Shown here: in pieces, positions 12,595-23,600 of the stretch
How positions within the stretch are numbered: the first letter of the stretch is position 1
How the letters are laid out: each line of letters begins with the position of its first letter
NCBI GenBank assembly: GCA_949775045.1
Contig: OX459101.1
Coordinates: 7,350,394-7,414,393, forward strand
Reading direction: 5' to 3'
Source of the DNA: Metridium senile
Lineage: Eukaryota; Cnidaria; Anthozoa; Actiniaria; Metridiidae
DNA length: 64,000 nt
Position numbers and translations under genes: made by a program
The notes under the pieces: generated by a model
Told to the model about the DNA's origin: nothing
What the model saw: only the letters and a program-made list of their open reading frames with translations
The model's database searches: none

Positions 12595-15500
12595 ATGACC
12601 GGTAAGAACCAGCAGTGGTTTGAGAAGTACGTTCCTAAAGACCAACTAATCCATCTAGTTGCTGGCGGGGTTGCAGGAGGATTCTCAAGAACATGTGTTT
12701 CTCCATTAGAACGTGTGAAAATGCTATTACAAGTAAGCTGCACTGACATTGCATGTTGGATTGCAGCGCAGATGTGTTAATTTCTGCACCTTTTGATAAT
12801 TTGTAAGCACTGGGTTTCTCCAACATTGAAATGGGTTTCTCCAACATTGAAATGGCTTTCTCCAACATTGAAATGGCTTTCTCATATTGAAAATGCACGA
12901 TTTATTATAGGAAAAACACATCTATATTCTCGCATTAAGCTTCTATAAAATAGGCATTTGAATTATTCATTGGTTGTCTTAGATTCAAGTTTCTTCGAGC
13001 CAAGCCAAATATTCTGGGGTTGCAGGAACCCTTAAGACAATTTACAAGAACGAAGGTCTTATCGGCTATTTCAAGGTATGTTGTTTGCATTGCAATATCC
13101 TGATCAGTTATTCTAGAAGCTTTGATCGCTATATTGGACTATTATTTTACAGTTTTATCAACGAATGGTCACCAAATATCTTGGACATTTATGTCAATAC
13201 TGAAACTGATTTTTTGTTTGTGTGTAATCGTACACTCGGTGTTCATTATTTGATTAATTAATAAGTTTGGATTTTTATTGTATGAATCAGTATAAATAAA
13301 TATAAATTAAATGTAAAATTATATATTTTTTCTGACTAAGTTGATAAAGTGTACTATTATCTTTTGTTTTTCTAGGGTAATGGTACAAATATTGTTCGTA
13401 TTGTCCCGTACACAGCAGTACAGTTTGCTGCATATGAAGAATTCAAAAAGGTACCAAATTAAAATAGATTAATATCTAGAATCTTTTACTGACAGTTAAG
13501 TATATGTCATTTTGACCTGCCAGACATATTGACCAGTAGTGTCTGAAAGCTCAACTTCTTTTTTGCTTGTTAGGGGTGGACTATTAGATTTTTGAGGGGG
13601 GGGGGGGGGGGGTGATTGGGCAAAAAAAAACAACAAATTCGAGCACAGCATTAAATAAAAAAATAAAAATCGTGCATAGCAACAATGACAAAAAAAGTAT
13701 TCATGCAAGTTGAAAAAAAATTCCTGCACATACATAGAATTGGAACAAACTATCCTGCAAATAAAATTTGCCCACACCCCCCCCCTCCCCCCTCAAAAAT
13801 CTAATGGTCCACCCCTTATTGGAATAATTTGTACAGTTCATAATTACCTGCACTTATGTTGGTATAAAGACTTAAAAACTGTTCAAATAAATATCTAACA
13901 TCAAGATTGATTGGTACAATTAAAACTCTCCATGGGTGCACATTTTCATTGTCAAAAGAATAGAAAAATATTGTCTGTTTGATATCTCTGAAAGGTATCT
14001 TATTGTTTGGATCAGAACCCAACAAATGTAAATCCTGGGAGAACTCATATTTTAAAAGGTTGGGGATTGTTGGTCTGTCCTTTAGGGGTTGAAATCAACA
14101 ATTTGGTAACACTTATATGGGGTGGCAAACATCTAAATTTATTAATTAAGATAAATCTGGAACTTTTGAGGATATTCTAGGGTGAATATCGTACCCAGGA
14201 TCAGGGTAACTGGAATGGCAAATAAGTGGTACATTTGTTAGCTAGGTAAAATCCATCTGGCATGTCTACTTGGACAAGATTCTGGTCCCTTTTAGGGGTC
14301 ATATCTGAAAGCACCTATCAGAATGATCACCCCACTAATTTTGTTCTGTTTTTTTTTTTGTCTTAGAATTGATTTTATCTTTTGCAGCTTTTAAAAATCC
14401 CAGAAGACACAAGGGAGCAGCATCCCTTCATGCGTCTTATTGCAGGAGCATCAGCTGGAATAGTGTCAGCTACTGCTACTTACCCACTGGACTTGATTAG
14501 GTATTCTTTATGTTCATTATAAAGTGATTCACATTGTTCAGAATAATAAATCAGAATATTTAGATTTGATGAAATAATCTGGTGCATATTTTTTTCAAAA
14601 TTATTGAAGTCGAAACTTTAACCAGTCAGACTGCAAATTAACTTCTATTTTTAAGGATTTATACTGATGAAGAGAAGCTCTTAATACAAACTGTTATTAA
14701 TTTTTAGCATTAACATTAAATGTGTTGTTCTTTCTATTTTATTTATTACCAGGACCAGGCTGGCTTGTCAGGGTGAAGGTGCTGAGCGCAAATACAGGTA
14801 AATGTCCACATTTATTTGTAATGGCTGAGTGGTGAGAACACTGGTCTTTCACAGCTCTGTGTTGTGAGTTCGAGTCCCTGTGAATTGAGTTTGTTTGATA
14901 CGTTATTTCTCTACCATGCCACAAGTGTTGTCTCTCTGTGTCATCTGGTTTTTCTTCCCTCATCAAAAATTAACATGAGGAGTGGAGGAGTGATGTGTGA
15001 AAAATATTTAATGTAGATCAAGGTAGTGAGTGTGAGTGTCAGCAGACAAACAGCCACTATGTGGATCTGCGGTAAAAAATATTTGAAAATATATATATTT
15101 TTCTCGCAATATTCTGATATTCTATGAGCATACGTCTCACAGCTTCCTTGTTCATGATGTAACATTAATAAGATTAAGATTAATCATTTCTGGTTTGTAG
15201 GAACATACGGCATGCATTTGTCACCATTATAAGAGAAGAAGGGGGATTATTTAGTAACTGTCTTTTTAAAGGAATTGGGCCAACACTAATTGTAAGTATA
15301 TATTGCTTTAACTGTGTATTATAAGCAAATGTTTTCAAACAATGAATACACCTTATTACAAAATGGCGACCTTTTGTTCCATTGGCCCTTGTGCCTCACT
15401 CTCATGAAATTATGCTGTTGTCTTTGAGCTTGAGTGAATTTAAAAGAAAAGAATAATTTCATGAGAACGAGACATCAAGGGCAAGTCAGCCATTTTGGAA

Positions 15501-17711
15501 TAAGCTGTATTCAAGTTACAGCTATAAGGAAAAACAAAAACTTGGGCCAAATTGACAAAAGCCTCTAATTGAATCCATTTTTCAAAATCATTTGAATATG
15601 TCTGTAAAAACAGCTATTTGTTATATAGATATAGATATATAATTTATATTTATAAAGTCTTTGAGATGCACACTCTGATTGTTTATATCAGAGGACAGAT
15701 ACAGGGCAGAAAAAAGTTCAAAAATGTTTTATAAATTTTATAAGCAATAGATAATGTCCGCTTGTATGTGTCTTTATACTGTATTATAACCACAATGGGA
15801 GCTGGAGATCGACTCGAGAAGTCATATATTCCTTAAATGTATATTTTAAATACTTTTTTGTTCATTTGTTCATATAGGGTATAGCTCCATATATTGGATT
15901 AAATTTTATGGTTTACGAGTCTTTAAAAGGTAGGAGTTCAGCAACAACCTTATGTAAATTATGACTTTTAATAATATAATAATACACAAGTTCATATATA
16001 GCTATAGGACATGTCAATTTTGTTATATTTGTTGATTATTATTATTTCCTAGGCTTTTGTTTAACATACTATCTTGCTGAGACTGCCGGTAACAAGCTCA
16101 GAGTTCTACATCATGACCAAGATCTTCCAGTTACAGTTAAACTTTTGTGTGGGGCAGTTGCAGGTGCAGTAGCACAGTCTGGTAAGTCAATAAAGCACTG
16201 CTTCATTTCTTATTCTCAGCCTAAATTGGCTGCTGACAATGTTTAAACTAAAATGTGAAAGCTGCATGGCATCCAATTTGTGTAGATATATACAGCCAAT
16301 TAAAAAAACATTGATGTCAATAAACTTCAAGTCTACGCGACTAGACCGAAAGGTAGCATGAATAGAAATCACTGAAGCGGCAAATTAATGTTGCATGTAC
16401 AGTTGTCCAACTGAAAAGACATTTTGACCATTGGACACAGGGTCACTAGTATCAAGCAATTAAAGCAAGCTTATGTGTCACATGTCATTTTGGGCGGACA
16501 ATGTTAATGATATATTGACTGTATTTTAATGATTGATTAATACAATTATTTATTAATTGATTGTTATGATGATCGAGCCCCTCCCAGTGGGGTGCATGCT
16601 CCCATGATCCTTTGATCTTTTTGCATTTCTCCCTTGTTCCCCATAATTATGTAAAATGAATGTCTCCCTGAAATGTTTTAATTACCTTATGTTCTCATGA
16701 TCCCAAAAAACTATTGTTTATCATATTTTGTTCCCTTGTTCCCTGAAAATAATTTGGCAGTATCCCTTGTTCCCTAAAAATAAATGCCTGTGCTCCGTTG
16801 ATCCCTTACACCCCTGGGAGGGGTTCTATGATCATACACTAAAGTATTTGAATGAGTATATTGTTGATTTAACTTGTCTACTATAGGAACCTATCCCCTA
16901 GATGTAGTTAGACGGCGCATGCAGATGGCAGGTGCAGCTGAAGGTCTATTTAAGTATAATTCTACCTGGGATGCATTCAAGGTTATCATTAAGTCTGAAG
17001 GTTTTGTTGGCCTGTACAAGGGAATGTGGCCAAATTTGCTCAAGGTACACTTATAATATCTGTAACCCTTAACTCAATTTAAAAGGCTTGTTAAAATGTT
17101 ACATGGTATGCTTAACTCAATTCTTCTCTCCAGATGTGGGTGGGAGCTTGAGAAATAGTTAGACGAGCAGGAATGGGCATTTTGTAAGATGCTTGAGTTT
17201 CTATTTCTAAACTCTTGTCTACTAAACAAGTTGTCCAGTCTAACTAGTTCAAATCTCTCTCTTGCTTCTGGAGAAGAGAATTTTGATGGCTTCTCAATAA
17301 AAATGTTTTATTTTTGCTTTCACAAGTTTACTCAGAAGACTCCAAAACAGTCCCAACTTTTACACACACAAAAAGTTTAGGTTTGATTAAACAAAGCTTT
17401 GGTCAAGAGGGAGCAAAACAGAAGACATGTGTCTTCTGCTTCGTCAACATAGTTCAGCATTCAACTCTTTTCCTCTGAGTTTTCATGCAAAAGTAGGGAC
17501 TATTTTGGAGTCTAAGTTTCATATGGATCTACTTGGATAAAGTATTTAATTAATAAACATTCTTGTGTTTAATATTATAATAATTATATAAATTAATTTA
17601 TTTGTTATTTCATCAATTTATTGTGACTTCTAGGTGGCACCAACCATAGGCATACAGTTTGCTATATATGAGCTGAGCAAGTCATTCTTGATGTCAAAAA
17701 GTGAAGACTAA
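12595..17711 (+). CDS. Mitochondrial carrier family protein (SLC25, A42/A16-like), complete, copy 2
   Basis: Ten exons: 12595-12732, 12983-13075, 13376-13450, 14388-14500, 14753-14797, 15201-15291, 15878-15929, 16053-16181, 16887-17044 and 17634-17711 (TAA). They total 972 nt and 323 residues, the usual SLC25 length. Three tandem repeats each carry the carrier signature: PLERVK (37-42), PLDLIR (135-140) and PLDVVR (249-254). There is no N-terminal EF-hand extension, so it is not an ATP-Mg/Pi (SLC25A24-type) carrier. The segment GNGTNIVRIVPYTAVQF and the ending of repeat 3 resemble SLC25A42/A16, which move CoA and adenine nucleotides across the inner mitochondrial membrane; the substrate here is inferred. 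The ATG at 12595 gives a short polar N-terminus followed by the first transmembrane helix (LVAGGVAGGFSRT). Its introns match the upstream copy at every comparable position, so the two are tandem duplicates. Confidence 0.95.
12812..12890. repeat. 21-bp tandem repeat
   Basis: Four copies of GGGTTTCTCCAACATTGAAAT or a close variant, in the first intron of carrier copy 2. Confidence 0.85.
13573..13815. mobile_element. MITE with TTA target duplication (Harbinger-like)
   Basis: Ends GGGGTGGACTATTAGATTTTTG and CAAAAATCTAATGGTCCACCCC. It is flanked by TTA at 13570-13572 and 13816-13818. A G-run follows the left end and a C-run precedes the right end. The 3-bp TTA duplication is typical of PIF/Harbinger MITEs. 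Confidence 0.78.
14820..14890 (+). repeat. tRNA-Glu-like SINE head (candidate)
   Basis: A-box-like TGGCTGAGTGGTGAGAAC and B-box-like GAGTTCGAGTCCC sit about 35 bases apart, with CTTTCAC in the place of an anticodon loop (TTC, Glu). The acceptor stem does not pair, so it is a tRNA-derived SINE or relic and not a tRNA gene. The body may run to about 15170. It lies in an intron of carrier copy 2. Confidence 0.5.
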
Positions 17712-18050
17712 CAGACTCCCTCAGATAGATGAATTAGAAACTTCTGTGGCCAGCACACATAAAGCGACAAGTTGTAGCGACAAATCTCTTTGTGTGATGT
17801 GTTGAATTGTTAATTTAAATGTTAATTTATGTTTGGTACAAACCTTTTCTTCTGCAACCAGTTGCACAAATAACATCCGGTTTGAATGTGTATATATATG
17901 GTCGCAAGAAATGGAAGAAATACACATGGAGAGACCTGTCACAACAACAAGTTGCAGCAACTTGCTGCCTGCCATATATCCTGGCTTTTACATATTGAAA
18001 TATGGAGACCTGGAACATATTACACAGTAATATAAATAAATATATATATA
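17712..18050 (+). other. 3' untranslated region of carrier copy 2
   Basis: Non-coding sequence after the stop codon, ending with AATAAA at 18035-18040, the likely polyadenylation signal. Short open frames on both strands here show no family resemblance. Confidence 0.55.
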
Positions 18051-18322
18051 AAGGATAATGAACTGGGTAGAATCTCCCATGACCACCTATAAGTGTGCAG
18101 GTAGTAGGGATTGTTTTTAATTATTAAAATTAATATTAATTATCATAATTATTAGTATACTTATATTATATTTGTAATATATTATAATATAGGAAAGTAC
18201 TATAGGATAATGAACTGGGCATTTTCTTCCATAACCACCTATAATTTATTAATTGTGGTAGTAGGGATTGTTTTTTATTATCAAAATTAATATTAATTAT
18301 CATAATTATTAGTATACTTATA
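18051..18322. repeat. Tandem duplication of about 155 bp
   Basis: AGGATAATGAACTGGG...ACCACCTATAA...GTAGTAGGGATTGTTTTT and the AT-rich tail that follows occur at about 18051-18168 and again at about 18208-18322. The second copy differs by small substitutions. Confidence 0.8.
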
Positions 18323-18560
18323 AAATTCATGAATAATTAATGAGCAATTGACAAAAGAATTCACGTCCGTGTCGGAGGTTGTAAATCTCATACAGATTTC
18401 GTCCTGATTTGCATAAGTTTCAACTTGAATTTTCTCGGCCAGATTTACATTTATCTTGACAATTTTAGTAAAATATGAAAGAACTAACGTTGGACTTTCA
18501 TAAGTTCTATACAATATTCGCGTGCGATCTGTATCCGATATACAACGGCTCGTCTTCAAT
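18318..18560. mobile_element. Dispersed repeat, 'ATTCATGAATAATTAATGAG' family, copy 1
   Basis: About 240 bp shared with 20957-21130 and 54347-54620: ATTCATGAATAATTAATGAG, CCTGATTTGCATAAGTTT and ATTTTCTCGGCCAGATTTA occur in the same order. No protein and no clear tRNA boxes, so the class is unknown. Confidence 0.7.
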
Positions 18561-19194
18561 CAATAAAGCCAGCAAAATAACTGTCAAACAATCATAAAAA
18601 TAAATGAAAAACCAAGCAAGTAAAAAAAAAAGCAAACACAAGGACGGACAGACCAAAAAACTTTATTCAATCAAGCAGGCATATAGACATAAAATAATGT
18701 AAAAAAAGACAACAAAAAAAGTAACATGTTATTTAGTTTCTTAGAATAATTTTTATTAAGTTCCTTACAAGGAACATGTAATTGAGTGCCATTTTGTTAT
18801 CAAATTTCAAATTTCTTGTCAAAATATTACAACAAATGAAACCCTATAGTAAGTTATTTACCTGTATACTAGTTTTAAAAACATTTGTACAAATCTACTA
18901 ATTAGTGGAAAGTATTTTATAGATAACGATAATACTATTAATACCAGATGTGTGAATTAATTCTTCAAAAATATGTACTTTAAAAGTTATAAAATATTTA
19001 GCTGATTTGAAGAAGATTAGAGGTTTTGAAATAATAGACTTTAATTAAACATATTGATTGTTTTCTCCATTCATTTTTGTTTCTTTACTCTGAAGATGAC
19101 TTCCACTCTGGTTTTTGAAAAGTCAGACATCAACACCATCATTCTCTCAAGACTACACCAATCTGGACGATCTTACCTCATTTACATCAATATA
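18561..19194. other. AT-rich intergenic stretch, nothing recognised
   Basis: No gene was found. Near 19080-19210 there is a half copy of the element seen complete at 59151-59551 (CTCTGAAGATGACTTCC...CAGACATCAACACCATCA). Confidence 0.5.
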
Positions 19195-19800
19195 CATGTG
19201 GGTCATTCCACATGAGACATTGAAATAATGAAAATTTGACAACATTAAAAAGCGTGCTCCAAAAAGAGAGTTAAATGAACAAGGTTCTCAATGTGATTTT
19301 ACTGTAATATTATCTATTCTATGTGATATTTACTAAGAAAAATAGGCAATTTTCTTATATTTGACTTACAGAATTTGCCATTTGTAATGTCCGTAACATT
19401 TTGTGTAATGTCCGTAACGTAACACTTTCATTAATAAAAAAATAATAAATGAAACAGAGTGTATAAAACAGCTATAAATTAGAACTACAACATCTAGTCT
19501 GTTCAAGAAATGTTCCTGAATTTCTGAGGTCTTTTTAAATTCACAGCAATTAAAACTTGAAATGAAGGATTAAACAAAGTGGTTGTTTTAGCTGTAATGT
19601 CCCTAACGACATTTTAAATAAATATATCTGTCATTTACGAGAGTGTGCATTTCTTTTTTTACTATGAATTAGAAGCTATTGCCTAAAAGTACATTGTAAC
19701 AAAAAATCATGCAAATCTGACTATAACATTTGGAAGAGTAAAAATAAATAGGTCTAAAATGTTCTCTGGGTGTAATGTCCGTAACGGTGGAATGACACGT
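19195..19800. mobile_element. About 600-bp element with GTCATTCCAC ends (candidate)
   Basis: Imperfect terminal inverted repeats GGGTCATTCCAC and GTGGAATGACAC. The phrase TAATGTCCGTAAC recurs at about 19385, 19405 and 19770. No reading frame. The target duplication was not determined. Confidence 0.5.
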
Positions 19801-19868
19801 GTGTATATTTGGGCGAATTTCAAAATCTTATGATTCCCCCCCCCCCCTGAAATTTGCCCAAATATACA
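19801..19868. mobile_element. 68-bp hairpin MITE
   Basis: GTGTATATTTGGGCGAATTTC pairs with GAAATTTGCCCAAATATACAC around a C-run. Confidence 0.7.
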
Positions 19869-19922
19869 CATAAAAATATATATTGTGTGACAATAAGGCA
19901 TTATGAATCATTATAATTTTGA

Positions 19923-20058
19923 GAGTAGCTTGAAGGCCATATACTACTGACAGTTCTTTATATAAATCTTTAGCTTTCGTCGAGCACTGATGTCCGAGCC
20001 CAATGAAAGCTAAAGATTTAAATAAAAAACAGTAGTATATGGCCTTAAATCTACTCTT
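19923..20058. mobile_element. Hairpin MITE, 'GGCCATATACTACTG' family
   Basis: The arms AAGGCCATATACTACTGACAG and CAGTAGTATATGGCCTTAAAT are inverted. A related sequence occurs at about 21545-21665 inside NUP42 (AGTAGTATATAGCCTTAAATC), so it is a dispersed family. Confidence 0.7.
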
Positions 20059-20350
20059 ATAATTACACACAATGCTACTGAAGGACAACTTTCTTATTTT
20101 ATATACGTATGTTGAGATGACGTAGAGTTTAGTTTTAAACCGTAGTTTGGACATAGGAGGCTCATCTGTTGAATTCGATTTTTGATGAAGGACAACTTTG
20201 ATATTATAATTTTGTTTTTACACTTTGTATTAGCTGCCAGTTGAGTTAATAACATGCAACATAAAAATAGAACAAAGTGCATCTAGAATATTGTTATGTT
20301 TTGTATCTAATATATCTATTTACCTTATTCCGGAGTATATAGCACATGTA

Positions 20351-20550
20351 AGAAGGAAAACTAACTCTAAGAGACAATGTTTCGTTGTCATCTCAACAAC
20401 ATCATCAGGCAAATAATACACTTGACTTAATGTATTGTCAATCTAGTTCGATCTATCTATATTTGCATATAGTTCTTGTTATTCATTTACCTGATGATGT
20501 TGTCGAGATGACAACGAAATGGTGTCTTTTACAGTTAGTTTTCCTTCTTA
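20351..20550. mobile_element. 200-bp MITE with about 45-bp inverted repeats
   Basis: AGAAGGAAAACTAACTCTAA...GTTGTCATCTCAACAACATC is mirrored by GATGTTGTCGAGATGACAAC...GTTAGTTTTCCTTCTTA. It ends 55 bp past the NUP42 stop codon, so it may lie in the NUP42 3' UTR. Confidence 0.8.
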
Positions 20551-20604
20551 ATTGTTTAAAAAAAGTACCTTTATCAAGATAACACATGTAATATATTCTA
20601 TATT

Positions 20605-23600
20605 CTATGCACAAAACTCAGGTGGCGGAGGGTGTTCAGGTATTTTACCAAGTACAAAATGATCTCCATTGAAAGCAGCTAAGTCTTCTTCAGATAATTT
20701 CAAGGTGGTTGTTGATGTAGCTGTTGTTGATGTAGTGTTGCTTGATTGACCAGATAATGCTGGGGTATTACCAAACGTACTCTGAAAGGAAATATTGTAT
20801 TATGTTAAGTTTTTTTTACCACCTGAACAGCTTCATAATGTCTCTCACATTTTTCGTTGCGACCAATATTAAATATGATTATTAGAGTACAAACAATAAA
20901 TCATTAAAATACAAATACTAAATAGTACAAAATAGTGCTACATTAATAATAATAATATTCATAAAAATCATGGATATTTAATGGGAATTTTACAAAAAAA
21001 ATCACATCCGTGATGAGATCAGTAAATCTCATACAGATTTCATCCTGATTTACAAAAGTTTCAACTTGAATTTTCTCGACCAGATTTACTTTTATCTTAA
21101 CAATTTTAGTAAAATATGCAAGAACTCACATCTTCGACTTGCCATTTGTGTATACCCATAGCATACAGATTGGCTGCTCATTGTATATATTACTTAAAGA
21201 GTAATGCCTCACTCATCAAAGATGATTTTCAGGAGAGTCCTCAAAAATTAAAGCATGTAAAAACAAGACCACAAAAAACTAAAATGACTGTAAAAATCAA
21301 TCATCCACAAACCTGTTGCACAATGCCTGGTTGACCAGTGGCAGTTGTGGACCCAAAAGGACTGGCTGTAGTTCCTGTAGTTCCTGCCCCAAACAGTGAT
21401 GCACCAGTTGAGGGTGCTGTAGTATTTGCACCAAATACACTTTTACCAGTAGACCCAAATAGACTGGTTCCTGTTGAGGTTCCTGCATGACAAGAAAATA
21501 CATCAAATACTAACTCAAGAACTAACTAAAGATCAAAATCTTTTCCACTCTTCTGATGATGTCGGTGCCTGGCGAAAGCTTAAGATTTGAATAAAAAAGA
21601 GTAGTATATAGCCTTAAATCAACTCTTATAATTAAACACAATGCTACTGAAGGACAACTTTAATATTCTTTGAGATCAAAATAGTTTTCTATGCATTTTG
21701 GTAGTAAACATCTAAATAAAATAGAGTGCTCTTAGTCAAACTGATAAATAGTTATATAAATTTAGTTAATTTAATTAGCTATATTTAGCTGCCGTCACAT
21801 AAAATAGTTACAGCCTGCTGAACTAATGTTTAACAAGTCTGAAAATAGGCATTCAATCTTGTTGTTCTCCCTGTAAAAAAATGAACAGTTTTCATATGAT
21901 TTCAAATTTAGATGACGCCAACTAAAATAGTTATTTACTTAATATCTAGAAATTATTTAGGTGATGTCAACTATTCAACAGTTTGACTAAATGCACTCTA
22001 TGGAATAAATGTTTAAAATTGGTATTTATAGGTGAGTGCAGTGTTTACAAGTGTTGGGATTGTGATGCTAATTTGCCAACCATTTACACAATAGATTTTT
22101 TAATTTTCTTTGCTCAAATAACAATGGTTGGTTGGCAAAATCATAACAAAATATATCACTGTACCTCCACCTATCAATTTAATATAAAATGCATCTAATA
22201 CACCGAATCGAAAAATGGCATCCAATTTTAATAACTATTGTTCTTGACTGGGTAGCCTCGCATACATGTGAAAACTCCATTGTGTTTCAACATGAACACG
22301 AGGCTAGCCAGTCAAGAACAATGGGTATTAAAATTGGACACCATATTTTGATTCGGTCTATAGCAAAGGTGCATGTACCTATTGAGCCAGGATTTGTAGA
22401 TCCGATCTGTACAGGAGCATTAGTGGTAGATCCAAATGGTTTCTGAGCAGCACCAAACAGCCCTGCCCCACTCATGCCAGTACTAGCACCAAACAAGCCT
22501 GTTGATTGGCTTGTAGCTGATGTAGCCCCAAACAAGCCTGTTGATTGGTTTGTAGCTGTTGTAGCCCCAAACAAACCTGTCGATTGGCTTGTAGCTGTTG
22601 TATTCCCAAATACGCCTGGCGATTGGTTCAAAGTTGAAGTTCCACCAAACATGCCTTGTGATTGGCTCATAGTTGATGCACCACCAAACATACTACCTGA
22701 TTGGCTGCTTGCACCAAAGCTCATTGAAGACGACTCGCTAGCAGTGTTTGTCATAGCTGCTTTGATATCTGATTGCTGAAAACAATAACAAAACTTAAGA
22801 CTTTTGAAAAAACCTTTCTTAATTATCAGCGGGTCAACCAATCAGGAAAGAGCTGAATTTTGACTTCCGGACCAAGCTCCAACAGACTACATTCCCAGGG
22901 GTATTTTTTCTGGGAGCGAGAAACAAGCGACAGACGATTAACCCTGGGTTCCCGAGGATGGGTAATTAAGTAGATAAATAAGGTAATATGTAATAAGTAA
23001 ATCAATAAGTAAGTAATAAGTATTTAATCTCTAAATTGATAGTTTTACCAATTGGTGCAAGTTGACATTTTTGAGTTCCATCCTTCTTTGCTTGCTCTTT
23101 TCAATCAGAGACTTCAATCCTTGTTGCTGTTTTAATGAAAAATAAATACTGGTCAGACATAAAAACTATTAATAAAGTAGAGATATTTCGTATTTATTTA
23201 ATTTTTGCCATCTTAAATATCTAATTACATTTTATGTATTAAAACATAAATAATTATACAGTTATATTGGCGAGGTGATTTGATGGGAAGCCACAAGGCT
23301 TATGTCACAGTGTCATGATAGGTTACATGGAGGTCTTACAATCGATAATATAATGATAAATATGCAGTAATTTTCATGTATTTAGTATTAAAAAAATGTA
23401 TTTTTTTAGAGAGATTATATAAAGCAAGGATTCCATTTCCAAAATGTGAATTCATGATTTCAACTACTGTAGAGCGAAAACACTAGAACCATGAAACAAA
23501 ATCAAATTGTTAGTGTGTAATAGTTCTTATTTAGCGACTATTAGTTACTATAAAAGACAAGTAAAGTTGTAATGAGGTATCGGTTCCTTTTGTCTTTGAT

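Noticed and set aside
17721..18030. Opposed small frames after carrier copy 2
   Set aside because: They lie in the 3' UTR, overlap each other on both strands, and have no family resemblance.
22287..22378. Extra NUP42 C-terminal residues ([11 protein letters not shown])
   Set aside because: Read-through into a MITE past the donor at 22378.
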